Below, piece after piece: positions 1 to 8,595 of a stretch of 64,000 nucleotides of DNA. A program made the position numbers and the translations under genes. The stretch lies in assembly GCF_011682065.1 (NCBI RefSeq), contig NZ_VUYU01000016.1, positions 1 through 64,000 of the forward strand, in the 5' to 3' direction. The DNA is from Massilia rubra. Its GTDB lineage: Bacteria; Pseudomonadota; Gammaproteobacteria; Burkholderiales; Burkholderiaceae_D. Below the pieces are notes generated by a model. The model did no database searches, was not told the origin of the DNA, and saw only the letters and a program-made list of their open reading frames with translations. Positions within the stretch are counted from its first letter, which is position 1; each line of letters begins with the position of its first letter.

Positions 1-112
1 AGCCTTGAGCTCTTTAAAGGGTCGTTCGAGACCAGGACGTTGATAGGTCAGGTGTGGAAGTGCAGTAATGCATTAAGCTAACTGATACTAATTGCCCGTA
101 CGGCTTGTCCCT
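1..112 (+). rRNA. 23S rRNA, 3' end (partial)
   Basis: Only the last 110 or so bases of the 23S gene are in the window. The tail runs through the GTTGATAGG and AAGCTAACTGATACTAATTG blocks that form the conserved 3' end of betaproteobacterial 23S rRNA. The exact 3' terminus is placed by similarity to known tails and may be off by a few bases. The gene continues off the left edge and is followed by a 5S gene on the same strand. Confidence 0.93.
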
Positions 113-257
113 ATAACCTTAGCAGGTACAGAGATAAGAAATGCGCGTTGTGTTTTGTGTTGATACGCAATCACTACCCAAGTAATACAATAAAACGATA
201 CTTCTTCCAGATTCAAGCCAGTGCTGCCCGGTCGGGAGCACCAAGCTGTACAAGTTA

Positions 258-373
258 TGCCTGATGACCATAGTAAATCGGTACCACCCCTTCCCATCCC
301 GAACAGGACCGTGAAACGATTTTACGCCGATGATAGTGCTGCAACCAGTGTGAAAGTAGGTCATCGTCAGGCT
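258..373 (+). rRNA. rrf: 5S ribosomal RNA
   Basis: The stretch begins TGCCTGATGACC and ends GTCATCGTCAGGC, so the two ends pair as the 5S terminal helix. It contains the conserved block CCCATCCCGAACAGGACCG and the AAAGTAGG element. It is about 115 nt long, the usual size in betaproteobacteria. It lies about 145 bases after the 23S end and just before a terminator, the standard 23S-5S order. Confidence 0.95.
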
Positions 374-387
374 AGTTATAAGAGAAG

Positions 388-422
388 AACCCGTGTGAGC
401 GAAAGCCATGCGGGTTTTTTTT
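388..422 (+). terminator. Rho-independent terminator of the rRNA operon
   Basis: AACCCG pairs with CGGGTT across a short loop and runs directly into eight T residues. It lies 15 bases after the 5S gene on the same strand. Confidence 0.85.
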
Positions 423-539
423 CGTCCGCGTTTTGTATCAATCGACCGGTTCCTGAGTGGTGTCGTATCTTGACGGCGATTTAGGAGATGCAACATCGCG
501 TGGTGGTGGAGCTGACGTGTCGATGCCCCGGCTTTTGCC

Positions 540-749
540 TCATTTGCCGCCGGCAATATCGATAAACGAGCCGGTGAGGCCACCCGGCGCTCTCCATGAT
601 CCGCATGTTCATCCATAGCGCAAAGGCGCCGGCCCCGGCAAACAGCGCCGACATGAGCCAGCCGACCAACAGAAATGAACGGCTTTTGCCGTAGGTAGCG
701 TTCGGTGACCCAGCGCGTGCGCGCCTCGTTCTTGGTCGCCGTGTGTCAT
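540..749 (-). pseudogene. decayed small single-helix membrane protein
   Basis: A start codon with leader GCGAGCG opens a reading that only makes sense if the frame is changed at least twice. The pieces read KNEARTRWVTERYLRQKPF in one frame, then a strongly hydrophobic helix (LLVGWLMSALFAGAGAF) in the next, then GGLTGSFIDIAGGK and a stop in the third. The order and chemistry look like one former gene of about 70 residues with indels. I do not recognise the family. A short upstream gene has almost the same leader. Confidence 0.4.
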
Positions 750-766
750 CGCTCGCTTTCGCCGGC

Positions 767-934
767 TTATTGTGGCGTAGGTCGAGTGGAGTGGAACAGG
801 CGCGCAGCCACACACCATCCGACGTTTGCTGCTGGAAAGCCTTTATCGTAGCTGGTCATCAGCGCCCCCAGTGCGCATGCATCCGTTGCTGGGGCAGCTT
901 GAGCTTGGCTGGTTTGTACTTGTTGTTGTGTCAT
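767..934 (-). CDS. hypothetical 55-residue protein, possibly a remnant
   Basis: A small open frame begins MTQQQVQTSQAQAAPATDA and ends TRPTPQ. Its leader, GAGAGCGAACGATGACACA, nearly repeats the leader of the decayed gene downstream (GAAAGCGAGCGATGACACA), which suggests two related or co-evolved small genes. There is no recognisable domain. It could equally be the 5' part of a longer gene broken by a frameshift. Confidence 0.3.
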   Translation of the reverse strand: MTQQQVQTSQAQAAPATDACALGALMTSYDKGFPAANVGWCVAARLFHSTRPTPQ

Positions 935-1429
935 CGTTCGCTCTCGTGGCCCATGGTTGATGGCCCGTGAAACGACCTGATGATAGATAGTAAAATGTGA
1001 GCGCCGATTTTACCAAGCCGGGAGGTTGCCCGGCCGCTCATTTTCCGCCGCACTATTGCAATTATGCGGCCGCCCATGGGAGGCGATTTTCTGGTCAATT
1101 GAGGCAACGCTGCTGATCAATGACGCAGTCAACATCAATATCCATCGTTACGGTAAAAACACGGACGCAGCAAGTTCAAAATCGGCGCCATCGCGACCGA
1201 TGCAGGCTTCCGGCCAGAGTCGGCGCCAAAAAAATTCAATTCCCGCTTCGCGCGCGCTGTGCGACGACACCGTGAGTCCGCAGCCACGCGGCAGGCATGC
1301 CCGCAACTGGCCCTGCGCAACGTGAGCGCCTGTCTGGCCCGCTTGTTCGGCAGCGCCTATCGCGAGGGGCGGCTCATTCCAACTCGTGAAAGCGCATGAC
1401 AAGCATGATGGCCACGCCTTTCGCGCCGC
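935..1429. other. gap without a convincing gene
   Basis: About 500 bases lie between the small remnants and the transporter. Open frames here have poor composition and no start or family support. A plus-strand frame without a start (about 1155-1400) ends YREGRLIPTRESA and may be an old coding remnant, but I cannot name it. Confidence 0.4.
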
Positions 1430-2791
1430 TTAAAATACCTTCAACCCTTTGAGCATCACCAGCAAAATCAGCAAGGGCGACACGTAGCGCAGCAAAAACA
1501 GCACCACGCGCGCGGTCGCCGCATTGGACAGACTGCCTTTGTTCGATATGGCATCGTTGAATCGATCCGCACCCCATACCCAGCCTGCAAACAGGGCAAG
1601 CAAAATGCCTCCCAGCGGCAGCAAGATATTCGAGGACACGAAATCGAAGAGGTCGAACAGATTCAGTCCAAACACCTTGACGCCGGACAGCACGTTATTC
1701 GTCAGCGCGCACGTGGAACCGAGCAGCATCAGGCAGGCAATCGTGATCAAGGTCGCCTTCGGACGGCTCATGCCAAGGCGCTCATGCAAAATCACCACCG
1801 GCACCTCCATCAGCGACAGCATCGCTCCGGTCGCCGCTACCGCCGCCAGCACAAAGAAAACGATCATCAGCAGGTGGCCACCCGGAATTTGCGAGAACAC
1901 CGCGGGAATCGTCATGAAGACCAGCGCGGGACCCGCTGACGGTTCAAATCCGAATGTAAATACCGCCGGGAAGATGGCGATCCCCGCCAGCATGGAAACG
2001 CACAGATCGGCGGCCATGACCCTCAAGGCCGTTTGCGGGATATTCTGATCGTCGCGAAAATAGGAACCGTAGGTCATCATCGTTCCCATTCCCAGCGACA
2101 GCTTGAAAAACGCCAAGCCCATTGCCGTCAATACCACGCCAGCACTGATCTTGCTGAACTCCGGGCGCAGCAGGAAGGCCAGGCCGTCAGCGGCTTTCTC
2201 CAGCGACAGGCTGACCCCGCACAGCAAGAGCAGCAGCACGAACAGGACCGGCATTAATTTCTTGGCCAGTCCTTCAATGCCCTTGGTCACGCCAAGCAGC
2301 AAGATGCCGCCGATAAACGCCAGCACGAACCATTGCCACAACAGCGATTGAACCGGATCGCCGATCAGCGCCCCGAAGGCGCTTTCCGCCACGCGTCGCT
2401 CGCTGCTGAGAATGGAACCGTCGATGGCCTTGATGACATACGCAAACACCCACGCGACCACTTCGGAATAAAACGACAGGATCAGGAAAGCGGCGGCCAT
2501 GCCCGCCACGCCAATCAGCCACCACGGCGCTTTACCCGGGTTTAAGCGCTGCAGCGCAGTGATCGGATTGGCCTTCGCCGCGCGCCCCATGGTGATTTCC
2601 GCGATCATGACCGGAATACCGACCACCAACGTGCAGAGCACATAGATCAGCAAAAAACCGGCACCGCCGTTGGCGCCCGTCAGATAAGGGAATTTCCAGA
2701 TATTGCCAAGGCCAACGGCCGAGCCGAGCGTTGCCGCCAATACCCCGAAACTGGAACTAAAACCGCCGCGCTTGATGGAATCCTGAGTCAT
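1430..2791 (-). CDS. sodium-dependent transporter, NSS/SNF family
   Basis: This 453-residue integral membrane protein should couple inward sodium flow to uptake of an amino acid or related small solute. The N-terminus shows the family signature: GGFSSSFGVLAATLGSAVGLG followed by NIWKFPYLTGANGGAGF, the unwound helix-1 region that binds sodium and substrate. About eleven or twelve hydrophobic helices follow, and the length is normal for bacterial members. I chose the ATG that gives MTQDSIKRGG because the signature should sit about 25 residues in; upstream in-frame ATGs add a tail unlike the family. It is divergent from the response regulator gene, with about 120 bases between them. The substrate cannot be told from sequence. 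Confidence 0.92.
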   Translation of the reverse strand: MTQDSIKRGGFSSSFGVLAATLGSAVGLGNIWKFPYLTGANGGAGFLLIYVLCTLVVGIPVMIAEITMGRAAKANPITALQRLNPGKAPWWLIGVAGMAAAFLILSFYSEVVAWVFAYVIKAIDGSILSSERRVAESAFGALIGDPVQSLLWQWFVLAFIGGILLLGVTKGIEGLAKKLMPVLFVLLLLLCGVSLSLEKAADGLAFLLRPEFSKISAGVVLTAMGLAFFKLSLGMGTMMTYGSYFRDDQNIPQTALRVMAADLCVSMLAGIAIFPAVFTFGFEPSAGPALVFMTIPAVFSQIPGGHLLMIVFFVLAAVAATGAMLSLMEVPVVILHERLGMSRPKATLITIACLMLLGSTCALTNNVLSGVKVFGLNLFDLFDFVSSNILLPLGGILLALFAGWVWGADRFNDAISNKGSLSNAATARVVLFLLRYVSPLLILLVMLKGLKVF

Positions 2792-2915
2792 TGTTGCAAT
2801 CTGCCACATCGAAAAAAGGCAGTGATTGTAGCAGTTGGCAACATACGCAGTCTCGCCCACGCCCGCCGCAGGCTGGTCGCGCCCCCCGGCAGCCGCAGTG
2901 CACTAGAATAGCCCC

Positions 2916-3605
2916 ATGCGCATCCTCATCATCGAAGACAATCCCGACATCGTGGCCAACCTGTACGGTTTCCTGGAACCGAAGGGTTACATCCTCGACT
3001 CGGCCGCCAATGGCTATGCCGGCCTGGCGCTGGCCGCCCAGAACACCTATGACGTGGTGGTTCTCGACGTCATGCTGCCCGGCCTGACCGGCCTGGATAT
3101 CTGCCAGAAACTCCGTGGCGAACTCAAAAGCAACATCCCGGTCCTGATGCTGACCGCGCGCGACACCTTGCAAGACAAGGTCGCCGGCTTCGACAGTGGC
3201 GCCGACGATTACCTGGTCAAGCCATTTTCCCTGGTCGAACTCGACATCCGCCTGAAGGCCTTGCTGCGCCGCGCCAACGGCGCCGTCGGTGGCGCCGCCA
3301 TCCTGCGCGTCGGCGAGCTGAGCTTTAACACCGGCACCTACGAAGCGGCCCGCGCCGGCATCCCGCTGGCCCTGACCAAAACCGGCTACACCATCCTCAA
3401 ACGCCTGATGCGCGAGGCGCCCAACGTGGTGCCGCGCCACGTGATCGAACAAGCCGTCTGGGGCGACGACCGCCCCGACAGCGATGCCTTGCGCACCCAT
3501 ATTCATGCCCTGCGCCAGGCCCTCGACAAACCGTTTCCTTTCCCCATGCTGCGCACCGTCCCCGGACTCGGTTTCAAACTGGTGAGCGCCGATGAAGCCG
3601 CCTGA
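2916..3605 (+). CDS. OmpR/PhoB-type response regulator
   Basis: A 229-residue two-domain regulator. The receiver domain (1-115) has the acidic pair E7-D8, the phosphoacceptor D51 in VVVLDVMLPG, T80 and K102 in LVKPF. The C-terminal part is a winged-helix DNA-binding domain with the usual RTHIHALRQALD recognition helix region and the GLGFKL wing end. Its stop overlaps the start of the sensor kinase by 14 bases, so the two are translationally coupled. The next genes downstream modify lipid A, so this pair most likely controls envelope modification in the way PmrAB-type systems do. That target assignment is inferred from neighbourhood only. Confidence 0.95.
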   Translation: MRILIIEDNPDIVANLYGFLEPKGYILDSAANGYAGLALAAQNTYDVVVLDVMLPGLTGLDICQKLRGELKSNIPVLMLTARDTLQDKVAGFDSGADDYLVKPFSLVELDIRLKALLRRANGAVGGAAILRVGELSFNTGTYEAARAGIPLALTKTGYTILKRLMREAPNVVPRHVIEQAVWGDDRPDSDALRTHIHALRQALDKPFPFPMLRTVPGLGFKLVSADEAA

Positions 3606-4845
3606 CTCCCTGCGCCGCCGCATCGCCGTCGCCTACCTGCTGTTCGCGCTCGGCTCCTCGCTCTTTTTAGCGGCCATCGCCATCGTCGCGGTCGAAGGCA
3701 TCGAGGTCCACCTGGTCGATAATCGACTTGCCGAGGCCGCCGCCTGGGCCGCACCGCGCCATGCCGGCGGCTTGCCGGTCGCCATGCCCGCCGGCCTGAG
3801 TTTTCACCACGGCAACGCCATTCCCCCGCCGCTGCGCAACTTGCCGGAAGGCGTAGGCGAAGTCCATGTCGACGGCATCGGCTTGCACGTTCTTGCGGGC
3901 AAGGATGACGCCGGCAATTATGTGGTGGTCGACCACGAAAGCGATTACGAAAAGATCGAACTGGTCGTCTATTCGATGTTCGGCGTCGGTTTTATCGGGA
4001 TCATGCTGTTTTCGCTGTTTTTGGGCGGCTTCATCGGGCGCCGCTTCGTGACCCCGATTACCACCCTGGCTGCCGCCGTGCGCGAAAGTTCCGCCGAATT
4101 GCCCCTGCTCGAACGCAGCGACGAACTCGGCGTGCTGGCGCGCGCTTTCGCCGCCCACACCAGCGAGCTGCGCACCTACCTCGAGCGCGAGCGCCTGTTC
4201 ACCGGCGACGTCAGCCACGAATTGCGTACGCCGCTGACCGTGATCACGGGCGCGGCCGAAATCATCCTCGCCCAGCCGGATGCCAATCCGGCCACCGCCG
4301 CCGCGGCCGAGCGTATTCTGCGCGCCGCCAACGAGGCGTCCGCCTGCGTCAACGTGCTGCTGACCCTGGCGCGTTCGCGCGACCGCATCGCCCATCCCGT
4401 CACCAGCGTCGACCAGATCGCCCGCGCCGAAACCGAGCGCGCCCAGTCGCTGGTTGCCGGCACGCCGGTCGCGCTGCGCTTCCTCGGCGGTCCCGCCTTC
4501 GCCATCGCTGCGCCGCCCGAATTGCTGGTGGCGGCTGTCGGCAACCTGATCCGCAATGCCTGCCAGTACACCGCGCAGGGGGAGGTCGCGGTCCGGCTTG
4601 GCGCCGAATCGGTGCTGGTCGAAGATACCGGCCCCGGCCTGCCATTGGCCGTGCGCGCCATCTTCGACCCGGCCCAGGGCGCCGCGCCGGCGGCGCTGGC
4701 GAAAGGTTCCGCAGGCGCGGGCCTCGGCCTGGCCCTGGTGCGCCGCATCTGCGAGTACCTCGGCGCCACCCTCGTGTACAGCGAACGCGTGGGCGGCGGC
4801 AGCATTCTCGAAATCCGCTTCAATCCTGCTTTAACGAAATCTTAA
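3592..4845 (+). CDS. sensor histidine kinase
   Basis: A 417-residue membrane kinase. Helix 1 is at about 10-36, a periplasmic sensor of roughly 90 residues follows, and helix 2 is at about 125-147. A HAMP linker spans about 148-197. The H-box is FTGDVSHELRTPL with phosphoacceptor H209. The catalytic domain shows the N box (NLIRNACQYT), the G1 box (VEDTGPGL) and the G2 box (GAGLGLALV). It overlaps the response regulator gene and should phosphorylate it. The periplasmic region is not a family I recognise, so the signal is unknown. Metal ions or cationic peptides would fit the eptA context, but that is a guess. Confidence 0.94.
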   Translation: MKPPDSLRRRIAVAYLLFALGSSLFLAAIAIVAVEGIEVHLVDNRLAEAAAWAAPRHAGGLPVAMPAGLSFHHGNAIPPPLRNLPEGVGEVHVDGIGLHVLAGKDDAGNYVVVDHESDYEKIELVVYSMFGVGFIGIMLFSLFLGGFIGRRFVTPITTLAAAVRESSAELPLLERSDELGVLARAFAAHTSELRTYLERERLFTGDVSHELRTPLTVITGAAEIILAQPDANPATAAAAERILRAANEASACVNVLLTLARSRDRIAHPVTSVDQIARAETERAQSLVAGTPVALRFLGGPAFAIAAPPELLVAAVGNLIRNACQYTAQGEVAVRLGAESVLVEDTGPGLPLAVRAIFDPAQGAAPAALAKGSAGAGLGLALVRRICEYLGATLVYSERVGGGSILEIRFNPALTKS

Positions 4846-4936
4846 CGCCCGGTTGACGCCGGCTTGATGTTCAAAACGGTATCTTCGCCAGCATGTGCCG
4901 CCTTGCCAGGTGGCATCGCTGACCCTGGAGATTCCG

Positions 4937-6577
4937 TTGACATTGAACACCGCACCGCGCATCCACGCTTCCCTGCTCATCCTGGGCGCCTCGGTATTCC
5001 TGCTCACCGCGTGCAACGGCACCTTCTGGCGCACGTTTTTCAGCGCTACCGGCGGCCTCGGGCTGTCGCACCTGCCGCTGCACCTGGGCAGTTTCGCCTT
5101 GCTGGTGCTCTTGTTCAATGCCTGCCTGAACCTCATCAATTTTCGCTTCATCGTCAAGCCCTTGCTGGTCGTTTTGTTCATGGCGACCTCGGCCACGTAC
5201 TACTTCATGAACGAGTACGGCACCGCGATCGACAAGTCGATGATCCAGAACTTGCTCGAAACCGATGTCCACGAAGCCCTCGAATTGCTGAACTGGAAGC
5301 TGCTGCTGACCATCACCGTGCTGGGTATCCTGCCCTCGCTGCTGGTATGGCGCACGCAGATCCTGTTTTGCGCGGGCAAGCGTGGCCTGGTGCTGCAGGC
5401 TGCCAACATCGGCGGCTCCTTGCTGGTGGCGGCGATATTGTTGTTCTTGTTCTTCAAAAGCCTGGCGCCCGCGCTGCGCGAGCACCGCGAACTACGCTAT
5501 TTGCTGGCGCCGACGAATTACATCCAGGCCATCAACGGCTACGTCAAGCAGCGCCGCGCCCAGGCGCTGGTGGTCGCGCCGCTGGGCATGGACGCGACCA
5601 GGCGCGCCAGCGCCGGCGGCAACAGCGCTCGCTCGGTCACCCTGATCGTGGTTGGCGAGACCGCGCGCGCCGCCAATTTTTCGCTCAACGGCTACGCCCG
5701 TCTCACCAATCCGGAACTGTCGAAACAAGCTGATTTGCTCAACTTCACCGATGTGCAATCGTGCGGCACGGCCACGGCGGTGTCGGTACCCTGCGTATTT
5801 TCCGCCTTGGGCCGCGAAAACTATTCCGATGATAAGGCCTATGCGCAGCAGGGCTTGCTCGACGTGCTGTCGCATGCCGGTTTCGGCGTGCTGTGGCGCG
5901 ACAATAATTCTGGCTGTAAAGGGACCTGCGACCGGGTCGAGGTCGAAGACCTGTCGCAGGCCGATCCCGGCAACAAATGGTGTGTCGACGACGAATGCTA
6001 CGACGAACGCCTGCTCGACGGCTTGCCCGAGCTGATCCGCAAGGCGCGCAAGGACCTGGTCATCGTCCTGCACCAGAAAGGCAGCCACGGCCCCGCGTAC
6101 TGGAAACGCGCGCCCGCCGCCTTCCAGCGCTTCGGCCCGGTATGCCGGACCAACCAGCTCGAATCGTGCTCGCGCGAATCGATCGTGGCCGCCTACGACA
6201 ACTCGATCCTGTACACCGACCACTTCCTCAACCAGGCCATCGAATTGCTCAAGGCCAGCGGCGAGAAGGAACTGGTCAATACCGCCTTGCTGTATTTTTC
6301 CGACCATGGCGAATCGCTCGGCGAACACAATATGTATCTGCACGGAGCGCCGTATGTGATTTCCCCGGCCGAGCAGCGCGAAGTGCCATTCATGCTGTGG
6401 CTGTCGGAGGGCTTCCGTTCGCGCTTCCATATCGACCAGCGCTGCCTGGCGGCGCGCACCGGACAATCGTTCTCGCACGACAATGTATTCCATTCGGTGC
6501 TGGGCATGCACCGCATCAGCACGGCGGTCTACAATCCGGGCCTCGACATCTTCGGGCCGTGCACGCATGAGTCGTAA
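4937..6577 (+). CDS. eptA: lipid A phosphoethanolamine transferase, EptA/MCR family
   Basis: An inner-membrane enzyme with a periplasmic sulfatase-like domain. It should move phosphoethanolamine from phosphatidylethanolamine to lipid A phosphate. The N-terminal third carries about five helices. The catalytic domain begins at the nucleophile motif VVGETARAANFSLNGY (Thr near residue 242). It continues with the paired cysteines typical of the family (SCGTATAVSVPCVFS, CKGTCD) and the metal ligands in YFSDHGESLGEHNMYLHG. I start it at TTG 4937 because GGAG lies seven bases upstream; a GTG at 4895 would add 14 residues without a good ribosome site. The family includes colistin-resistance enzymes, but a chromosomal copy in an environmental organism is usually intrinsic. 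It overlaps the PAP2 gene by 11 bases. Confidence 0.92.
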   Translation: MTLNTAPRIHASLLILGASVFLLTACNGTFWRTFFSATGGLGLSHLPLHLGSFALLVLLFNACLNLINFRFIVKPLLVVLFMATSATYYFMNEYGTAIDKSMIQNLLETDVHEALELLNWKLLLTITVLGILPSLLVWRTQILFCAGKRGLVLQAANIGGSLLVAAILLFLFFKSLAPALREHRELRYLLAPTNYIQAINGYVKQRRAQALVVAPLGMDATRRASAGGNSARSVTLIVVGETARAANFSLNGYARLTNPELSKQADLLNFTDVQSCGTATAVSVPCVFSALGRENYSDDKAYAQQGLLDVLSHAGFGVLWRDNNSGCKGTCDRVEVEDLSQADPGNKWCVDDECYDERLLDGLPELIRKARKDLVIVLHQKGSHGPAYWKRAPAAFQRFGPVCRTNQLESCSRESIVAAYDNSILYTDHFLNQAIELLKASGEKELVNTALLYFSDHGESLGEHNMYLHGAPYVISPAEQREVPFMLWLSEGFRSRFHIDQRCLAARTGQSFSHDNVFHSVLGMHRISTAVYNPGLDIFGPCTHES

Positions 6578-7277
6578 GCGACTGGTCCTGGCGCTGGCGG
6601 GCAGCGCACTGGCGATCGCATGGATCAACGCCTTCACCGACCTCGACCTGATGCTGGCGCAAGCCATGTTCGATCCGGCCAGCGGCACTTTTCCCTGGCG
6701 CCATGCGTGGTTTGCCGAAACGGTCAGCCATGTCTGGGCCAAGGCCGTATTGCTGACCTTGGCGGGCGGCATGGTGCTGACCGCCTTGTTCGACCTGCTC
6801 TGGCCACGCGCGGCCTGGACCATGCCTTTCCGCCTGCGCCTGCGCGTGGTGGCGCTGTCGGCGCTGCTGGCGCCATCCTGGATCAGCGCGCTGAAATATA
6901 TGAGCGCCTCGCATTGCCCGTGGGACCTGGCGCTGTTCGGCGGCGACGAAACCTATGTGCGCCTGTTCCAGTCGGCCTTGCCGTACGCCTCGCTTGGCCA
7001 TTGCATGCCGGCCGGCCACGCGTCGAGCGCGCTATGGCTGGTGTCCCTGGCGGTGTTCTGGCTGCCGCACCGGCCGCGCACGGCCCTGCGCGTGGGCGCG
7101 GCCATGCTCGGGCTCGGTTTTGCGCTGGGCTGGGTGCAGCAACTGCGCGGCGCCCACTTTCTCACCCACACGCTCTGGTCGATGTGGTGGACCTGCCTGA
7201 TCGTCAGCCTGTTGTACCTGCTACTGACCGAGCGCAAGTGTTTGCTCAGCCGAAATGCAAATATTCAGCTTTCTTGA
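6567..7277 (+). CDS. PAP2-family membrane phosphatase
   Basis: A 236-residue membrane protein with about six helices. It has the PAP2 elements LKYMSASHCPWDL, MPAGHASSA (the PSGH-type motif) and RGAHFLTHTLWS with the catalytic His. Members of this family remove or transfer phosphate on lipid A, undecaprenyl pyrophosphate or phosphatidic acid. The ATG at 6567 lies inside the end of eptA, so the two are coupled, which favours a role in lipid A remodelling. Similar PAP2 genes sit beside eptA in many proteobacteria. The precise substrate is open. Confidence 0.85.
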   Translation: MSRKRLVLALAGSALAIAWINAFTDLDLMLAQAMFDPASGTFPWRHAWFAETVSHVWAKAVLLTLAGGMVLTALFDLLWPRAAWTMPFRLRLRVVALSALLAPSWISALKYMSASHCPWDLALFGGDETYVRLFQSALPYASLGHCMPAGHASSALWLVSLAVFWLPHRPRTALRVGAAMLGLGFALGWVQQLRGAHFLTHTLWSMWWTCLIVSLLYLLLTERKCLLSRNANIQLS

Positions 7278-7297
7278 ATCCATACCGACGAAGCCGG

Positions 7298-8152
7298 CTA
7301 GTTGTTCTGCAAGGCGTCTTGCGCGACGAGCCAGGCGCGCAGGTCCGCCAGCGGGCGGGCCGCGTCGAGCTCGTTGAAAATTTCGTGATACATGCCCTCG
7401 TACACATGCAGCTGCGCCAGGCCGGGCGGCAAGTGCGCGGCGAAACGGCGTACGCCGTCCGGGTCGACCAGCCGGTCGTCGCCGGCCGCGAGCAACAGCG
7501 CCGGCACGGTCAACTTGGCGGCGTGCGCATGGCAATAATCGATCGAACGCAGCATCGAGCGCATCAGGCGCGCGCTGATCCGCCCATGCACCAGCGGATC
7601 GGATTGATAGGCCGCCACGACACCCGCATCGTGCGACAGCCAGCGCGGCGGCAAGCCGTTCGGCACAGCCAGCGACGGCGCCAGCGCGTGCAAGGCCTTC
7701 AGCAGCAGTAGTTGCAGGCGCGACAGGCGCAGCGCCAGGGCGGGAGAGGACAGGATCAGGCCGCGCAAGGGCGACACGCCAGACAGGGCGAAGCGCGCCG
7801 CGAACAAGCCGCCCATGCTGTGGCCGAACAAAAAGGGAGGCAGGCGAAAGCGCGCGGCAAAGTCGTCGATGACGATTTCGGCATCTTGCAGCAGCGGATC
7901 GCCGTTGATGACGTCGCCGCGTTTGCCTTGCGAGCGGCCATGGCCGCGGTGGTCGTAACAGCGCACCGACAGGCCGCAATCGTTGAAGAACGCGGCCAGG
8001 TGGCGATAGCGTCCGCTATGCTCGCCGAGGCCATGCATGATCACGACGCTGGCGCGCAGCGGCGCCGCCGGCAGCAGGTAGTCGCTGACATGCAGCAAGG
8101 TGCCGTCGGCGGCAACGAGCTGGTGGCTGTGTTGCGCCACCAGCGCGGACAT
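7298..8152 (-). CDS. alpha/beta hydrolase, monoacylglycerol lipase type
   Basis: A 284-residue serine hydrolase of the Hydrolase_4 (lysophospholipase/monoacylglycerol lipase) group. The oxyanion and nucleophile motifs are HGLGEHSGRY and GHSMGG (Ser112). The acid is in AAGDDRLVD and the catalytic His in MYHEIFNE, all in the usual order. YDHRGHGRSQGKRG is the characteristic loop after strand 4. No signal peptide is seen, so it is likely cytoplasmic or membrane-associated. Its start overlaps the stop of the DUF1840 gene upstream (TGATG). It converges with the PAP2 gene, leaving only about 20 bases. Confidence 0.9.
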   Translation of the reverse strand: MSALVAQHSHQLVAADGTLLHVSDYLLPAAPLRASVVIMHGLGEHSGRYRHLAAFFNDCGLSVRCYDHRGHGRSQGKRGDVINGDPLLQDAEIVIDDFAARFRLPPFLFGHSMGGLFAARFALSGVSPLRGLILSSPALALRLSRLQLLLLKALHALAPSLAVPNGLPPRWLSHDAGVVAAYQSDPLVHGRISARLMRSMLRSIDYCHAHAAKLTVPALLLAAGDDRLVDPDGVRRFAAHLPPGLAQLHVYEGMYHEIFNELDAARPLADLRAWLVAQDALQNN

Positions 8153-8496
8153 CAGACGCCCCAGACCACGTCGTGACCGCCGGCCTTGGCTGCGCGCAGC
8201 ATTTCCACCAGAGGATAAGCGCGGGTCGAAAAACTGACCGCCTGGATTTCTTCGTGGTTGGCGTCGTCGCCGTCTTCGTTGTGATGCGCATGGACATCGC
8301 GCTCGACATCTTCGGACACGGCATGCTGGCGGCTCTCGGCGATTTCTTGCTCGAGAACTTGCAAGGCATGCGGCGCTTCGGCTGCCGTGATGACACCCTG
8401 GTCGGCATTTTTATGGAGCAGGTCGAGGATGCGTTTTGCGTGTTCCTTGTACATCAAAACTTCTGATGCTGCTTTGGAGGTAAAGGTAATTAACAT
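8152..8496 (-). CDS. DUF1840 domain protein
   Basis: A 114-residue protein beginning MLITFTSKAASEVLMY, which matches the start of the DUF1840 family found mainly in betaproteobacteria. A central acidic, His-rich linker (about 62-82) separates the N-terminal part from the conserved SFSTRAYPLVEMLRAA end. The function of the family is unknown. It is translationally coupled to the downstream hydrolase gene. Confidence 0.85.
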   Translation of the reverse strand: MLITFTSKAASEVLMYKEHAKRILDLLHKNADQGVITAAEAPHALQVLEQEIAESRQHAVSEDVERDVHAHHNEDGDDANHEEIQAVSFSTRAYPLVEMLRAAKAGGHDVVWGV

Positions 8497-8595
8497 AGGA
8501 ACTTTCTAATTATGCGTACATAGTGAAACGATAACACGAACCGGCGATTTTGGTCGTGACGATACGCGCCTTGCGCGTCACGCCTGTGCGCCGGC

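Noticed and set aside
1155-1402. Plus-strand open stretch ending YREGRLIPTRESA
   Set aside because: No start codon, no ribosome site and no family match; AraC-like or transposase-like resemblance was too weak to claim.
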